From NCBI GenBank assembly GCA_020719385.1, contig DYQK01000022.1:1-37018 (forward strand): a stretch of DNA of 37,018 bases. The letters are read 5' to 3'. Source of the stretch: Rikenella microfusus. Its GTDB lineage: Bacteria > Bacteroidota > Bacteroidia > Bacteroidales > DYQK01. The translations under genes and the position numbers were made by a program. The notes below the pieces were generated by a model, which was given only the letters and a program-made list of their open reading frames with translations, did no database searches and was not told where the DNA came from. This document shows positions 26,101 through 34,932 of this stretch, one piece after another (position 1 is the first letter of the stretch; each line of letters opens with the position of its first letter).

Positions 26101-26354
26101 TCAACAGGAGTAATACAAATTCTGCGGATTTTTCCATCAACAAGCATCTCGCAAGCACCGCATTTGCCGATTCCGCATTCGAGACTTCGCTCGCGGTTTC
26201 TTAAACTGTGGCTGTGTACGGGAAAACCTGCCTGATGAAGTGCAGCAGCAATAGAGAAACCCTTCTCGCCGACCACTTCTTTGCCCTCAAAAGTAAATGT
26301 TACTCGTTGATTTTCAGGAACATTTAAGATTGGGTGAGTGAAGATTTTATACAT
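23121..26354 (-). CDS. Five-module iron-sulfur flavoprotein dehydrogenase fusion
   Basis: A 1077-residue cytosolic redox protein. Modules in order: an N-terminal [2Fe-2S] Fer2_4/HcnA-like domain (Cys60, 65, 68, 80); an FAD/NAD(P) disulfide-reductase-type domain with GAGPAG (121-126) and GAGNIG (268-273); a ferredoxin domain with CIGCFDCVYQCP (495-506) and a second Cys group at 461-474; a BFD-like [2Fe-2S] domain (Cys606, 608, 642, 647); and a C-terminal DAO-type FAD domain with GGGIGGS (710-716) and the end motif GQGFMLGQYL. In HcnABC, opine and D-hydroxyproline dehydrogenases these are separate subunits. The DAO domain should oxidise an amino or hydroxy acid and pass electrons through the clusters. 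The substrate cannot be told. Single-gene unit with its own promoter and terminator; no other dehydrogenase subunit is nearby. Confidence 0.85.
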   Translation of the reverse strand: MYKIFTHPILNVPENQRVTFTFEGKEVVGEKGFSIAAALHQAGFPVHSHSLRNRERSLECGIGKCGACEMLVDGKIRRICITPVDNVKEVKELPKDYLPNFESYKKENGRNVYQTTVTIIGAGPAGLAVREELNKHNIPNIVIDNNEKIGGQFLMQTHQFFFFEKVKRFGGMRGFEIANMLAGESLENVFLNSTVWDILEGKRLAIKNIKTEEIYYVETDYLVVATGAVPFMPAFENDDLPGVYSAAVVQKMMNMQFTLLGKNILTVGAGNIGYLTSYQLTQAGANVKMILEAMPYEGGFPVQANRVRRLGIPIFTSKLLIKAIPNENHTGIIGAVIADCQNFKPIPGTEQIITGIDAINICTGLIPDDQLLLKGNEVFGRNCFGAGDAIRIGEGTSAVLRGKQVAFEIIADLGERFNYDSYLEISKEYIDSQQHPTKVIENPFLPTSERMLAKPFVIIDCLYGFACNPCEFACPHGAITKTSTSTVPQIDFEKCIGCFDCVYQCPGLAIFGYNLQKDWLFLPIEHFADEKTEVFLVDNFGKKLGEGIIEKILKKPNKTNIARVKSLNLHGESLANVRGFIPKNRYPETANFEKLEKTIESQQFLCHCDDVILDDVLEIIGDRKFVSVDEIKHTTHLGMGPCRGKRCIPRLKQMLRSRGISIVGVATPRGPLSNQLAMGELYPHTKIENFSVNTNNEKPTQIKVSALVAGGGIGGSALFRYLSEENLNPVLINFDRGASWRNIAGGRPNFSLPELSDIAEHNLAIFKELQNIWDVHYHPIEYVTFAHDENMYKALELSMQWSDATMIEPKDFRNKISPYINPNLKTYISALITRNCWQATPGRVLDLIRRIGTKKGGNVLEDCKLIDVRKEGNDFFVLVKTHEKKFIEYQTPIFINALGAEGNKFAQKLGLELGLFPVKHQAFITRRLPMLGVKNSSLNMLIDRRVYKGFSAVYGQQLADTGQIIGCASPAVEHLETGKNLKINTKDFLEIASEIFVDWIPELASVGFQAVWSGYYTEPRMFIDTENGLFLGLRGQGFMLGQYLAKLYVDKITGKKVPEYFERLSLKGDGLLEKAFK

Positions 26355-26384
26355 AACAAATAATTTTTTCGAGTTTTTAATTTA

Positions 26385-26415
26385 CAAAAGTAATTTTTTA
26401 TTCTCATTTTGCAAA
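26385..26415 (-). promoter_or_regulatory. Promoter of the fused flavoprotein gene
   Basis: On the minus strand TTTTG at 26412-26416, a 19-bp spacer and TACTTTTG at 26385-26392 fit the -33/-7 consensus. The leader is about 25 nt. The 238-bp gap up to the SiaB-like gene otherwise holds only the divergent -7 box. Confidence 0.7.
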
Positions 26416-26549
26416 ATTTTTCACAAAATAATTTTCGAAAAATATTAGAGAAATATGAAATGATTGATAAAAATCAGTTTTCGAAAATTTATAATTAAAA
26501 AAAGTTTAATTATTTTTTAGAAAATATTTTTTTCTTATAAAAAAAATAT

Positions 26550-26557
26550 TATTTTTG
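26550..26557 (+). promoter_or_regulatory. -7 promoter element of the SiaB-glpK operon
   Basis: TATTTTTG matches TAnnTTTG and lies 35 bp before ATG 26593. No obvious -33 TTTG. Confidence 0.5.
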
Positions 26558-26592
26558 CAAAACGAAAATTAGGTATAAATATTGTTATTTTT

Positions 26593-27162
26593 ATGGAAGT
26601 AATTTCTTTAAATCCTATGGAGGTGAATTTATTTGAGTACCACAAATTATTTATCAAAGATATTTTAATTTCGTACAAAGGTCCATTTGACCAGTTTATT
26701 GTTGCGAAGTTTAGTAACCGTGTTCGAGAATTGACGGCGAATAATCCGATTTCGAGCAAAAAAATTCACAATGTTTTTATGGAATTAGCTCAAAATGTTG
26801 CGTATTATTCCAAAGAAAGACGTATGCCCGAAGACATTGGAATCGGAACTGTCGTTTTAGGCGAATCGGATCAATTTTATATTTTTGGAACAGGAAATAT
26901 CGTTTGCAACGAGGAAATGATGATTTTGAAGCAGAAATGCGAAATTATTAATTCTCTCGACCACGAAAATTTGCGAGAATATAAACGTCAACAGCGAAAT
27001 TTAATTCCTGGCACAAAAGGAAACGCACATATTGGGTTAATTATGTCGGCTCTTGTTGCAAGAACACCGTTGAACGCAATTTTCACTCCGATAGATAGCA
27101 AAAGTTCGTATTTCTCAATAATGGTAAAAGTTGATAAATCTCTTGATAAGGAAATTGATTAA
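26593..27162 (+). CDS. SiaB-like (DUF6272) protein kinase/regulator
   Basis: A 189-residue cytosolic protein resembling the SiaB family, which has a GHKL-type histidine-kinase-like ATPase fold. Blocks seen: [20 protein letters not shown] followed by YYSKER (the N-box-like helix with a Glu/Asn pair), then [20 protein letters not shown] and [20 protein letters not shown]. In Pseudomonas SiaB is a Ser kinase acting on an anti-sigma-antagonist-like partner (SiaC); no such partner or phosphatase is adjacent here. The TAA stop overlaps the ATG of glycerol kinase (TAATG at 27159-27164), so the two genes are translationally coupled. Whether it controls glycerol metabolism is unknown. Start at the first ATG after the -7 box. 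Confidence 0.7.
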   Translation: MEVISLNPMEVNLFEYHKLFIKDILISYKGPFDQFIVAKFSNRVRELTANNPISSKKIHNVFMELAQNVAYYSKERRMPEDIGIGTVVLGESDQFYIFGTGNIVCNEEMMILKQKCEIINSLDHENLREYKRQQRNLIPGTKGNAHIGLIMSALVARTPLNAIFTPIDSKSSYFSIMVKVDKSLDKEID

Positions 27163-28652
27163 TGAAAAAATATATTTGGGCATTCGACCAAGGAACAAGC
27201 AGTTCGCGGGCAATTTTATTTGATTTTCAAGGAAAAGTTGTTGCCTCTGAACAGAAAGAGTTTTCTCAATATTACCCCGAACCAGGATTTGTTGAACAAG
27301 AACCCAACGAAATTTGGGATTCACAAATCACCGTAGCAAAACGACTTTTAGAAAAAACAGGAATTAAACCAACAGAGATTGCTGCTCTCGGAATAACAAA
27401 TCAACGCGAAACAACCGTCATTTGGGACAAAAACACAGGAAAACCAATTCACAAAGCAATTGTTTGGCAAGACAGACGCACCGCTGAACGTTGCAACGAG
27501 TTAAAACATTCAGAAATCGCAAATTACATTCAGCAAAAAACAGGTTTAATTGTTGACGCATATTTTTCTGCTACCAAAATCGAGTGGATATTGCGAAATG
27601 TCGAAAACGCAAGAAAAAAAGCACAAAACGGAGAATTGTTATTCGGAACTATTGACTCTTGGCTGATTTGGAAACTTACAAACGGCAAATCCCACATAAC
27701 AGATTTTTCTAATGCCTCAAGAACAATGTTATTCGACATTGACAAATTAGAATGGGACGAAAATTTATTACAACTTTTCGAAATACCAAAATCCATATTG
27801 CCCAATGTTCAAGAATCGAGTAAAGTTCATTGTTACACCGACAAATCCATTTTTGGCGAGGAAATTCTCATCGGCGGAATCGCAGGCGACCAACAAGCAG
27901 CACTCTTCGGACAAACTTGCTTCGAAACAGGAACAGCCAAAAACACCTACGGAACAGGCTGTTTTATGCTTATGCATACAGGAAACCAACATTTCGTCTC
28001 AAAAAGCGGACTTTTAACAACTATTGCTTGCGGAATCGACAAAAAAATCGAATATGCCTTAGAAGGAAGCGTTTTTATTGCTGGAGCAGCGATAAAATGG
28101 CTCCGAGATGGATTAAAAATTATACGTTCTGCCTCCGAAACTGAAAAAATTGCGACAGAAATTCCGTCATCGGAAGGAGTTTATGTTGTGCCTGCCTTTG
28201 CAGGACTCGGTGCGCCGCATTGGGATATGTACGCAAGAGGAACAATTATGGGACTCACTCAAGGAATTACTCATCAACATATTGTGCGGGCAACGCTTGA
28301 ATCGATTGCTTATCAAACAAAAGACGTACTTGACGCAATGTTTCTCGATTCAGGAATAAAATTAAAAATGTTAAACGTTGACGGCGGGGCGTGCGTCAAT
28401 AATTTTTTAATGCAATTTCAGGCAGATATTTTGAATACCAACGTAATGCGACCCTCAATTATTGAAACGACAGCCCTAGGCGTTGCTTATTTGGCAGGCA
28501 TTGCGGCTAACATTTGGAATAAACAGGAAATTATTGAGAAACATCAAATTGAGAAAACATTTTCTCCCAAAATGTCCGAAATTGAACGAAATAATTTGTA
28601 CGCAAAATGGCATAAAACCGTCGAAAGAGTAAAACTTTGGGAAAAAATTTGA
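27162..28652 (+). CDS. glpK: Glycerol kinase
   Basis: A 496-residue FGGY-family kinase, full length, that converts glycerol and ATP into sn-glycerol 3-phosphate and ADP in the cytosol. Family motifs are clear: [14 protein letters not shown] (phosphate-binding, near the N-terminus), [70 protein letters not shown] and [14 protein letters not shown]. The identity is unambiguous. The facilitator glpF and a glycerol-3-phosphate dehydrogenase are not next to it, although the neighbouring fused flavoprotein has a DAO-type domain that could in principle act on a related substrate. It overlaps the SiaB-like gene by 1 nt. Confidence 0.95.
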   Translation: MKKYIWAFDQGTSSSRAILFDFQGKVVASEQKEFSQYYPEPGFVEQEPNEIWDSQITVAKRLLEKTGIKPTEIAALGITNQRETTVIWDKNTGKPIHKAIVWQDRRTAERCNELKHSEIANYIQQKTGLIVDAYFSATKIEWILRNVENARKKAQNGELLFGTIDSWLIWKLTNGKSHITDFSNASRTMLFDIDKLEWDENLLQLFEIPKSILPNVQESSKVHCYTDKSIFGEEILIGGIAGDQQAALFGQTCFETGTAKNTYGTGCFMLMHTGNQHFVSKSGLLTTIACGIDKKIEYALEGSVFIAGAAIKWLRDGLKIIRSASETEKIATEIPSSEGVYVVPAFAGLGAPHWDMYARGTIMGLTQGITHQHIVRATLESIAYQTKDVLDAMFLDSGIKLKMLNVDGGACVNNFLMQFQADILNTNVMRPSIIETTALGVAYLAGIAANIWNKQEIIEKHQIEKTFSPKMSEIERNNLYAKWHKTVERVKLWEKI

Positions 28653-28718
28653 ACTTTTATAAAAGAATATCAATTTTTCGATTTTTCAGAAAAATTTCTC
28701 AAAAATTTTGCGAAAAAA

Positions 28719-28749
28719 TTTGATTTCTCGAAAAAAATTGTTACTTTTG
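28719..28749 (+). promoter_or_regulatory. Promoter of the Uma2-atpB-atpE unit
   Basis: TTTG at 28719-28722, a 19-bp spacer and TACTTTTG at 28742-28749 form a consensus-quality promoter. Transcription would start about 20 nt before ATG 28774. As no other promoter is visible in the 4-nt gap before atpB, it probably drives atpB and atpE too. Confidence 0.75.
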
Positions 28750-28773
28750 TAAATTGTAAAAAATTAAATTTCT

Positions 28774-29352
28774 ATGAACACCTTAGACTTGTCATTACGT
28801 TATACTTATGCCGATTATCTCACTTGGCCGGATGATATTCGCAGAGAATTGATAAACGGTTTTGTTTTCAAAATGGCTGCACCTGCGGCAACTCATCAAA
28901 AAATTTTAGGGGATTTTTATTTTGCTCTAAGATGCTTTTTGCATGAAAAAACTTGTCAAATTTTTGTTGCACCTTTTGATGTGCGTTTTCCCAAAAATGG
29001 CGAAAAAGAAGACGAGAAAGTTTTCACTGTTGTTCAACCCGATATTTGTATTATTTGCGATTCGTCAAAAATTGAAGAACGCGGTTGTCTCGGAAGTCCC
29101 GATTTTATTATAGAAATTGTTTCTCCAAACAATTCTAAACGAGATATCAAAGATAAATTTAAAATTTATGAGGAAAATGCTGTGCGAGAATACTGGATTG
29201 TGCGACCTGACGAGAAAAGTGTGCAAGTTTTTCTGCTCAACGAATCAGGAAAATATTTTTTAGACGGAACTTATACCGATGAAGATTCTGTTCCTGTAAC
29301 CATTTTTAACGGAGAATTAATTATTCAACTTGAAAAAATTTTTAAAAAATAA
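28774..29352 (+). CDS. Uma2-family (DUF820) PD-(D/E)XK nuclease-like protein
   Basis: A 192-residue protein of the Uma2 family. It opens with YTYADYLTWPDDIRRELING (the usual YTWEDYLxLP...ELIDG block), then AAPAATHQKI, then the nuclease-like core VVQPDICIICD, PDFIIEIVSPNNSKRDIKDK and YEENAVREYWIVRPDEK. The Asp of PDI, the Glu of IEIVSP and the Lys of IKDK form a plausible PD-(D/E)XK triad. Members are very abundant in cyanobacteria and also in Bacteroidota; their biological role is not settled. It ends 4 nt before the atpB ATG, so it is placed at the head of the atpBE transcript. Confidence 0.85.
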   Translation: MNTLDLSLRYTYADYLTWPDDIRRELINGFVFKMAAPAATHQKILGDFYFALRCFLHEKTCQIFVAPFDVRFPKNGEKEDEKVFTVVQPDICIICDSSKIEERGCLGSPDFIIEIVSPNNSKRDIKDKFKIYEENAVREYWIVRPDEKSVQVFLLNESGKYFLDGTYTDEDSVPVTIFNGELIIQLEKIFKK

Positions 29353-29356
29353 TCTT

Positions 29357-30747
<1,391 letters not shown>

Positions 30748-30781
30748 AAAAAATTTTCTGAATAAGTAACAAAAAAAAATT

Positions 30782-30817
30782 CCTCTCTTCAATTCGAGAT
30801 TTGTCGAAAAAGAGAGG
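30782..30817. terminator. Bidirectional terminator between atpE and the methyltransferase
   Basis: An 8-bp stem (CCTCTCTT at 30782-30789, AAGAGAGG at 30810-30817) with T6 on the plus strand and a T9 run on the minus strand. It serves convergent atpE and the leftward methyltransferase gene. Confidence 0.8.
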
Positions 30818-30859
30818 TTTTTTATGTTAGACTACTTTTCAATTAAAAGGTTGCCGTTT

Positions 30860-32788
30860 TTACATTTCATAAAAATTTGCAGACATTTTTTTGTCAAAAT
30901 CAGAAACAGAATGCGTAACATCAGAAATTTCAGAAAAATTGACATACAATAAATTTTTATCTAAAACTTCGATTAAAAAACGCTGCTGCTCCGCAAATTC
31001 TAAATTTTCAAATTCTTTTATTTCGGAATTTATCATTTCGGGCAAAATTTTATAACTCAAAAACGCAGTTTTTTGCATTTCAGCCCAAATTTCCAATAAT
31101 TCAGCAGAATTTTCTGCATTTTGAATCGAATCGACAAAATATTGGTTGCTTTTTTGTAATTCGCAAAAAATAAAACTGTCTTCTTGAAGTTTTTCGATGA
31201 CTTTTTGCACTCTCGCAACGGTAACGGTTTCGATATAATCCATTTGTTCGCACAAAATAAAACGTCTGTTTCCGCCATCTTCTCTGTTTAATTCCAAAAC
31301 TGCGTGGGCTGTTGTCCCGCTGCCTGCAAAAAAATCAAGAATTATATCGTTGTTGTTTGGTTCTGTAATTATTTTTAAAACATCTCTTATTATGTAAGGA
31401 GATTTCGGGTAAGTGAAAATTTTTTCACCGAATAATGCTTTTAAAGAATGTGTGCCTGTTTGTCCTGTATATTTATTATTTAACCAAATTGTTTTCGCTT
31501 TTTCACCAACATAATCACATTCTCTTTCTTTTACATAAAAATTATATTCGTTATTCACTCGTTTAACTTCTATATATTTCCCCATTTTATTTAAAAAAGT
31601 TTCTTTACTCCATCTCCAACATCTGTAAACACCTTTTTCGTCAATTGGTAAAATTTCGATAAAACCATCAGATTTTTCAAGTGAAATTTGGTCATTTTGT
31701 GGATTATAATAAATGGGATAATATAAACCAGGACCATCTTCTCGTCTCGAATTATTCCCATTTCGTCTGTAACCTCTTAATTTATAACGACCAAATTTAT
31801 CTCTCAATTTGAATTGTTTAAGTTTTTCATCAGAGACTCCGAGTGAATGAATTTTCACTAAATCTTTGTTTTTTGCATAAAAAATCATATTTTCGTGTGC
31901 TGTTGGGAAAAATTTATCATCTTGTCTACCGCCAGGATTATGAACAGCAGCAATAACACCGATTCTGTTTTCTCTACCAAAAATTTCGTCAGCCAAAACT
32001 CCCAAATAAAATAATTCATAATGGTCAATTGCTGTAACGAAAATTCCGTCTTCTCGCAAAAGTTCTTTTGCCACTTCTAAACGATTTTTCATAAACGTCA
32101 GCCAAGTCGAATGGTTAAAAGTGTTGTTGTACGAAAAAGTATTTGCCGAAGTTGCTGTGTTGTAAGGTGGGTCGATGTAAATAAGTTTAATTTGTCCTTT
32201 GTATGTTGCTTTTAGCGAGCAAAGTGCGAGCAAATTATTTCCCTTTATCACAAAATTATCTTTTTTTGCGATATTTTCAGGTTTTGTTTGTCCGTTTTTG
32301 TCAAATTTTTTCCAATTAGTCAACACTTTTGGGGCAGTAAGCACATCAATGTCGTCGGGCGCGAGTGTTGTGTTATAAAAAATTTCGTTTCGTTTAGTTT
32401 CCTCTTTTGTTTGTCCTCCTTCGAGAACGCAATCTTTGTGTGGCCAGACGAGCACCATTTCTCTACTTTCTGCGATGAATTTAAAATCTTCGTTTGCGAT
32501 TCCGATTTTATTGGCAAATTTTGTATAATTATCTGCCAAGAACTTTTTAGTGTTGACGAATCGTTGAAATGCCACTTTGTCAAAAATGGTAATTCCTTCG
32601 ATTTCTGTGAAGAAATGTTTTTTAATATTCTGATGTTTTAACAGAATTTTGATTAATTCGGTGTCTAGTCGAAGTGCTTTGTCGATGATAAGTGGTTTAT
32701 TGAGTGCTGGTTTGCCGTATTTGTCGGGCAACAGCAGTCCTGGCATTGCGTTCAGATGTTGAATTAATTCGTTATAGAGATTTTGCAT
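30860..32788 (-). CDS. Lone beta-class (type III Mod-like) DNA methyltransferase
   Basis: A 642-residue DNA methyltransferase. The catalytic motif IV DPPYNTA (206-212) precedes the AdoMet-binding motif I DFFAGSGTT (485-493), the order of beta-class N6-adenine enzymes and of type III Mod subunits. The roughly 270 residues between them hold the probable target-recognition region. The N-terminal 150 residues include a helical head seen in Mod-like proteins. It should methylate adenine at a specific site. No Res (helicase-nuclease) gene is adjacent on either side (atpE downstream, KdsC-like upstream), so it is either an orphan regulator of gene expression or an orphan left after loss of its nuclease. 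The recognition site cannot be predicted. Confidence 0.9.
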   Translation of the reverse strand: MQNLYNELIQHLNAMPGLLLPDKYGKPALNKPLIIDKALRLDTELIKILLKHQNIKKHFFTEIEGITIFDKVAFQRFVNTKKFLADNYTKFANKIGIANEDFKFIAESREMVLVWPHKDCVLEGGQTKEETKRNEIFYNTTLAPDDIDVLTAPKVLTNWKKFDKNGQTKPENIAKKDNFVIKGNNLLALCSLKATYKGQIKLIYIDPPYNTATSANTFSYNNTFNHSTWLTFMKNRLEVAKELLREDGIFVTAIDHYELFYLGVLADEIFGRENRIGVIAAVHNPGGRQDDKFFPTAHENMIFYAKNKDLVKIHSLGVSDEKLKQFKLRDKFGRYKLRGYRRNGNNSRREDGPGLYYPIYYNPQNDQISLEKSDGFIEILPIDEKGVYRCWRWSKETFLNKMGKYIEVKRVNNEYNFYVKERECDYVGEKAKTIWLNNKYTGQTGTHSLKALFGEKIFTYPKSPYIIRDVLKIITEPNNNDIILDFFAGSGTTAHAVLELNREDGGNRRFILCEQMDYIETVTVARVQKVIEKLQEDSFIFCELQKSNQYFVDSIQNAENSAELLEIWAEMQKTAFLSYKILPEMINSEIKEFENLEFAEQQRFLIEVLDKNLLYVNFSEISDVTHSVSDFDKKMSANFYEM

Positions 32789-32810
32789 CGGTTGAAAAAT
32801 TTTTAACGGG

Positions 32811-32818
32811 CAAAAGTA
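32811..32818 (-). promoter_or_regulatory. -7 promoter element of the methyltransferase gene
   Basis: TACTTTTG on the minus strand, about 22 bp before ATG 32788. A TTTG -33 candidate exists but the spacing (23 bp) is longer than normal. Confidence 0.5.
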
Positions 32819-32891
32819 AACATTTTTTTCGAAAAATAAAACAAATCATTTTTGCAGCACAAAAACAAAACTTTGATTTCGTTTAAAAAAC

Positions 32892-32919
32892 CTAACAGGG
32901 TTTCGAAAAAACCTGTTAG
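32892..32919 (-). terminator. Terminator of the KdsC-like gene
   Basis: An 8-bp stem (CTAACAGG at 32892-32899, CCTGTTAG at 32912-32919) followed on the minus strand by GTTTTTT. It lies about 20 bp beyond the phosphatase stop. Confidence 0.75.
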
Positions 32920-32939
32920 CGTTTAAAAAGATTTTTTTG

Positions 32940-33440
32940 TTAGAAATTCCATTTTTCTTGTGAACGCAACACTTGCACTATTACGTCACGCACGCAACCT
33001 TCGCCGCCTTTTTTGTCGGAGACATACAACGAAATGGCTTTTATCTCGTCTGCTGCGTCGGCAGGGCAGGTCGGAATTCCAACTTTTTGCATAATGAAGT
33101 AATCAGGTATGTCGTCTCCCATGTATAAAATTTCTTGCGGCGCAATCTCGTATTTCGCACAGAAATCAAGCAAATCAACAACTTTGTCTTTGCTGCTGAT
33201 GTACACTTCTTTCGCACCCAACATTTGAAACCGCTCTCGTATTCCTGTCTGCACGCCGCCCGTAATTATTGCAATGGGAAAACCAAGTTTTGACGCATAA
33301 CTCAGAATAAATCCGTCTTTTGTGTTCATTGTTCGCATCAACTCTGAATCTAACATTACAATTACGTTGCTTGCAAAAACGCCGTCAATGTCAAAGACAA
33401 AACCTTTAACATTTTTTAACAAATCTTTAAAATTGTTCAT
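32940..33440 (-). CDS. KdsC-like HAD phosphatase
   Basis: A 166-residue compact HAD hydrolase without cap domain. Motif I is FDIDGVF (the two Asp are residues 17 and 19), motif II ITGG, and motif IV GDDIPD. The GGVQTGIRERFQMLGAKEV and SDKKGGEGCVRDV segments match 3-deoxy-D-manno-octulosonate 8-phosphate phosphatase (KdsC), which makes free Kdo for LPS in the cytosol; C0-type HADs of related sugar acids (e.g. NeuNAc-9-P) share this core, so the substrate is likely but not certain. The ATG at 33440 is used because TTG 33473 lies inside the promoter. Its own promoter and terminator make it a single-gene unit. Confidence 0.85.
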   Translation of the reverse strand: MNNFKDLLKNVKGFVFDIDGVFASNVIVMLDSELMRTMNTKDGFILSYASKLGFPIAIITGGVQTGIRERFQMLGAKEVYISSKDKVVDLLDFCAKYEIAPQEILYMGDDIPDYFIMQKVGIPTCPADAADEIKAISLYVSDKKGGEGCVRDVIVQVLRSQEKWNF

Positions 33441-33470
33441 TTTTTTTTGAGGAGGGTATAAATTTAACTG

Positions 33471-33500
33471 CAAAAGTAAACTATTTTTAACAAAAACAAA
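33471..33500 (-). promoter_or_regulatory. Promoter of the KdsC-like gene
   Basis: TACTTTTG at 33471-33478 with a TTTG at 33497-33500 (18-bp spacer) on the minus strand fits the consensus closely. Leader about 25 nt. Confidence 0.6.
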
Positions 33501-33503
33501 AAA

Positions 33504-33535
33504 ATTCTGTCAATTTTCGAAAAAAATGACAGAAT
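33504..33535 (-). terminator. Terminator of the PLP decarboxylase gene
   Basis: A 9-bp stem (ATTCTGTCA at 33504-33512, TGACAGAAT at 33527-33535) followed on the minus strand by a T5 run. It resembles the stem of the 6111-6141 terminator. Confidence 0.75.
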
Positions 33536-33560
33536 TAAAATGAAATAAAAGTTAAAAAAC

Positions 33561-34913
33561 TTAAATTTTTGTTAAATGTTCAGGTACTTTCTCGTTACTC
33601 ACAATTGTTTCGAGAGTTTCTTTTTCGCGAATTAAGTGTATTTTTTCTTTCTCATCAATTAAAACTATTGCGGGTCGCATTTTGATAAATTGCAACCATT
33701 GAGTCATATTATACGCTCCAATTCGACTAATCACGACATTATCGCCTTTTTTGAGAATCGGGAATTTTACACTTTCGCGAATCACATCAATATTCATACA
33801 CAAAGGTCCATAAATTGTTGTCTCTTCTGTTTGCTGCGAGAAGGGTTGTGCGGGTTCGATTTTGTGGTCGTACCAAAGCGATGTGAACAAAAGATTCAGC
33901 CCGATGTCAATAATCATTGCTTTTCTGCCGTCTGCGAGACGTTTATTCGCAAGCACCGTTCCTAAAAGATACCCCGAATCATCAATTAATGCTCTTCCTG
34001 ATTCGAGAATTAACATCGGCAAATGTTCAACATTGAGTCCCGCATTGATTAAGGCGTCAGTTGTTGCCTGTGCGTACTCGTCAAAAGACGGGCAAGTGTC
34101 TGTTCCTTGCAAATATGCACCTTTGAGAGTATTTTTCGAAGCGAAACCGCCGCCGAGGTCGATGTATTTTATATAATGTTTGAATTTTTGCTCTAAGCCC
34201 AGAGCCAAATCGGCGAGTTTCGCAACCGCAACTGCGTAGGCAGAGGAAACCATTATATAAGTTCCAATATGCGTGTGAAGTCCGACAAGTTCGATTTTAT
34301 TGTTCAACATGATGCGATTTATCGCATTCCAAGCTTCTCCGTTTTCGTAATTAAACCCAAATCTGTCCCACATCGGATAAATTCCTGTGTTCATATTTAC
34401 TCGAATGGCGATTTTCGGTTTATTTTCCGACTTTTCGGCTAACTCGAAGATTGTATAAAGTTCATCAAAATGGTCAACGTGAATCAAAGAATCATTTTTG
34501 ATGGCTTTTTCCAAATCTTCGACAGACTTTGAGGGACCATTGAAAATAATTTGTTTGCCGTCAACGCCGTTTCGAAGTGCTTTTTCGTACTCGAAACCCG
34601 AAACAACTTCTGCCCACGAACCTTCTTGATGAAAAATTTTACAAACTGCATCGAGATAATTCGTTTTATACGACCAAGCAAATTGAACTTTGGGATAACG
34701 CGTTTGAAAAGCACGCTTTGCCTCGGAAAAAGTCTCGCGAATGGTACGTTCCGAGATAACATACAACGGAGAACCATAAGTTTCGAGTAAATATTTCACA
34801 GAAATATTTTCGATATGCGTAAAAGCATCAGTTTTTACTCGAACACCAAATTTGTTTGACATTCCTGTGTTGATTTTTGTAATGACAGGACGTTCATATT
34901 GTGTTTTTGTCAT
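33561..34913 (-). CDS. PLP-dependent decarboxylase, diaminopimelate decarboxylase family
   Basis: A 450-residue fold-type III PLP enzyme. Lys83 in WSYKTN is the Schiff-base lysine, His213/His215 in GLHTHIG and GGGF (254-257) bind cofactor, ESGRALIDD (304-312) and GPLCMNID (369-376) shape the active site. The overall length and N-terminal beta domain fit the family of diaminopimelate, ornithine and related decarboxylases. Canonical lysA has GPxCESGD near the Cys; here the Glu is replaced (CMNID), so a substrate other than meso-diaminopimelate is possible. It is separated by only 19 bp from the upstream PD40 gene, so they may be co-transcribed. No other lysine-pathway gene is nearby. Confidence 0.8.
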   Translation of the reverse strand: MTKTQYERPVITKINTGMSNKFGVRVKTDAFTHIENISVKYLLETYGSPLYVISERTIRETFSEAKRAFQTRYPKVQFAWSYKTNYLDAVCKIFHQEGSWAEVVSGFEYEKALRNGVDGKQIIFNGPSKSVEDLEKAIKNDSLIHVDHFDELYTIFELAEKSENKPKIAIRVNMNTGIYPMWDRFGFNYENGEAWNAINRIMLNNKIELVGLHTHIGTYIMVSSAYAVAVAKLADLALGLEQKFKHYIKYIDLGGGFASKNTLKGAYLQGTDTCPSFDEYAQATTDALINAGLNVEHLPMLILESGRALIDDSGYLLGTVLANKRLADGRKAMIIDIGLNLLFTSLWYDHKIEPAQPFSQQTEETTIYGPLCMNIDVIRESVKFPILKKGDNVVISRIGAYNMTQWLQFIKMRPAIVLIDEKEKIHLIREKETLETIVSNEKVPEHLTKI

Positions 34914-34932
34914 TGAAAAAAATTAAAAAAGT

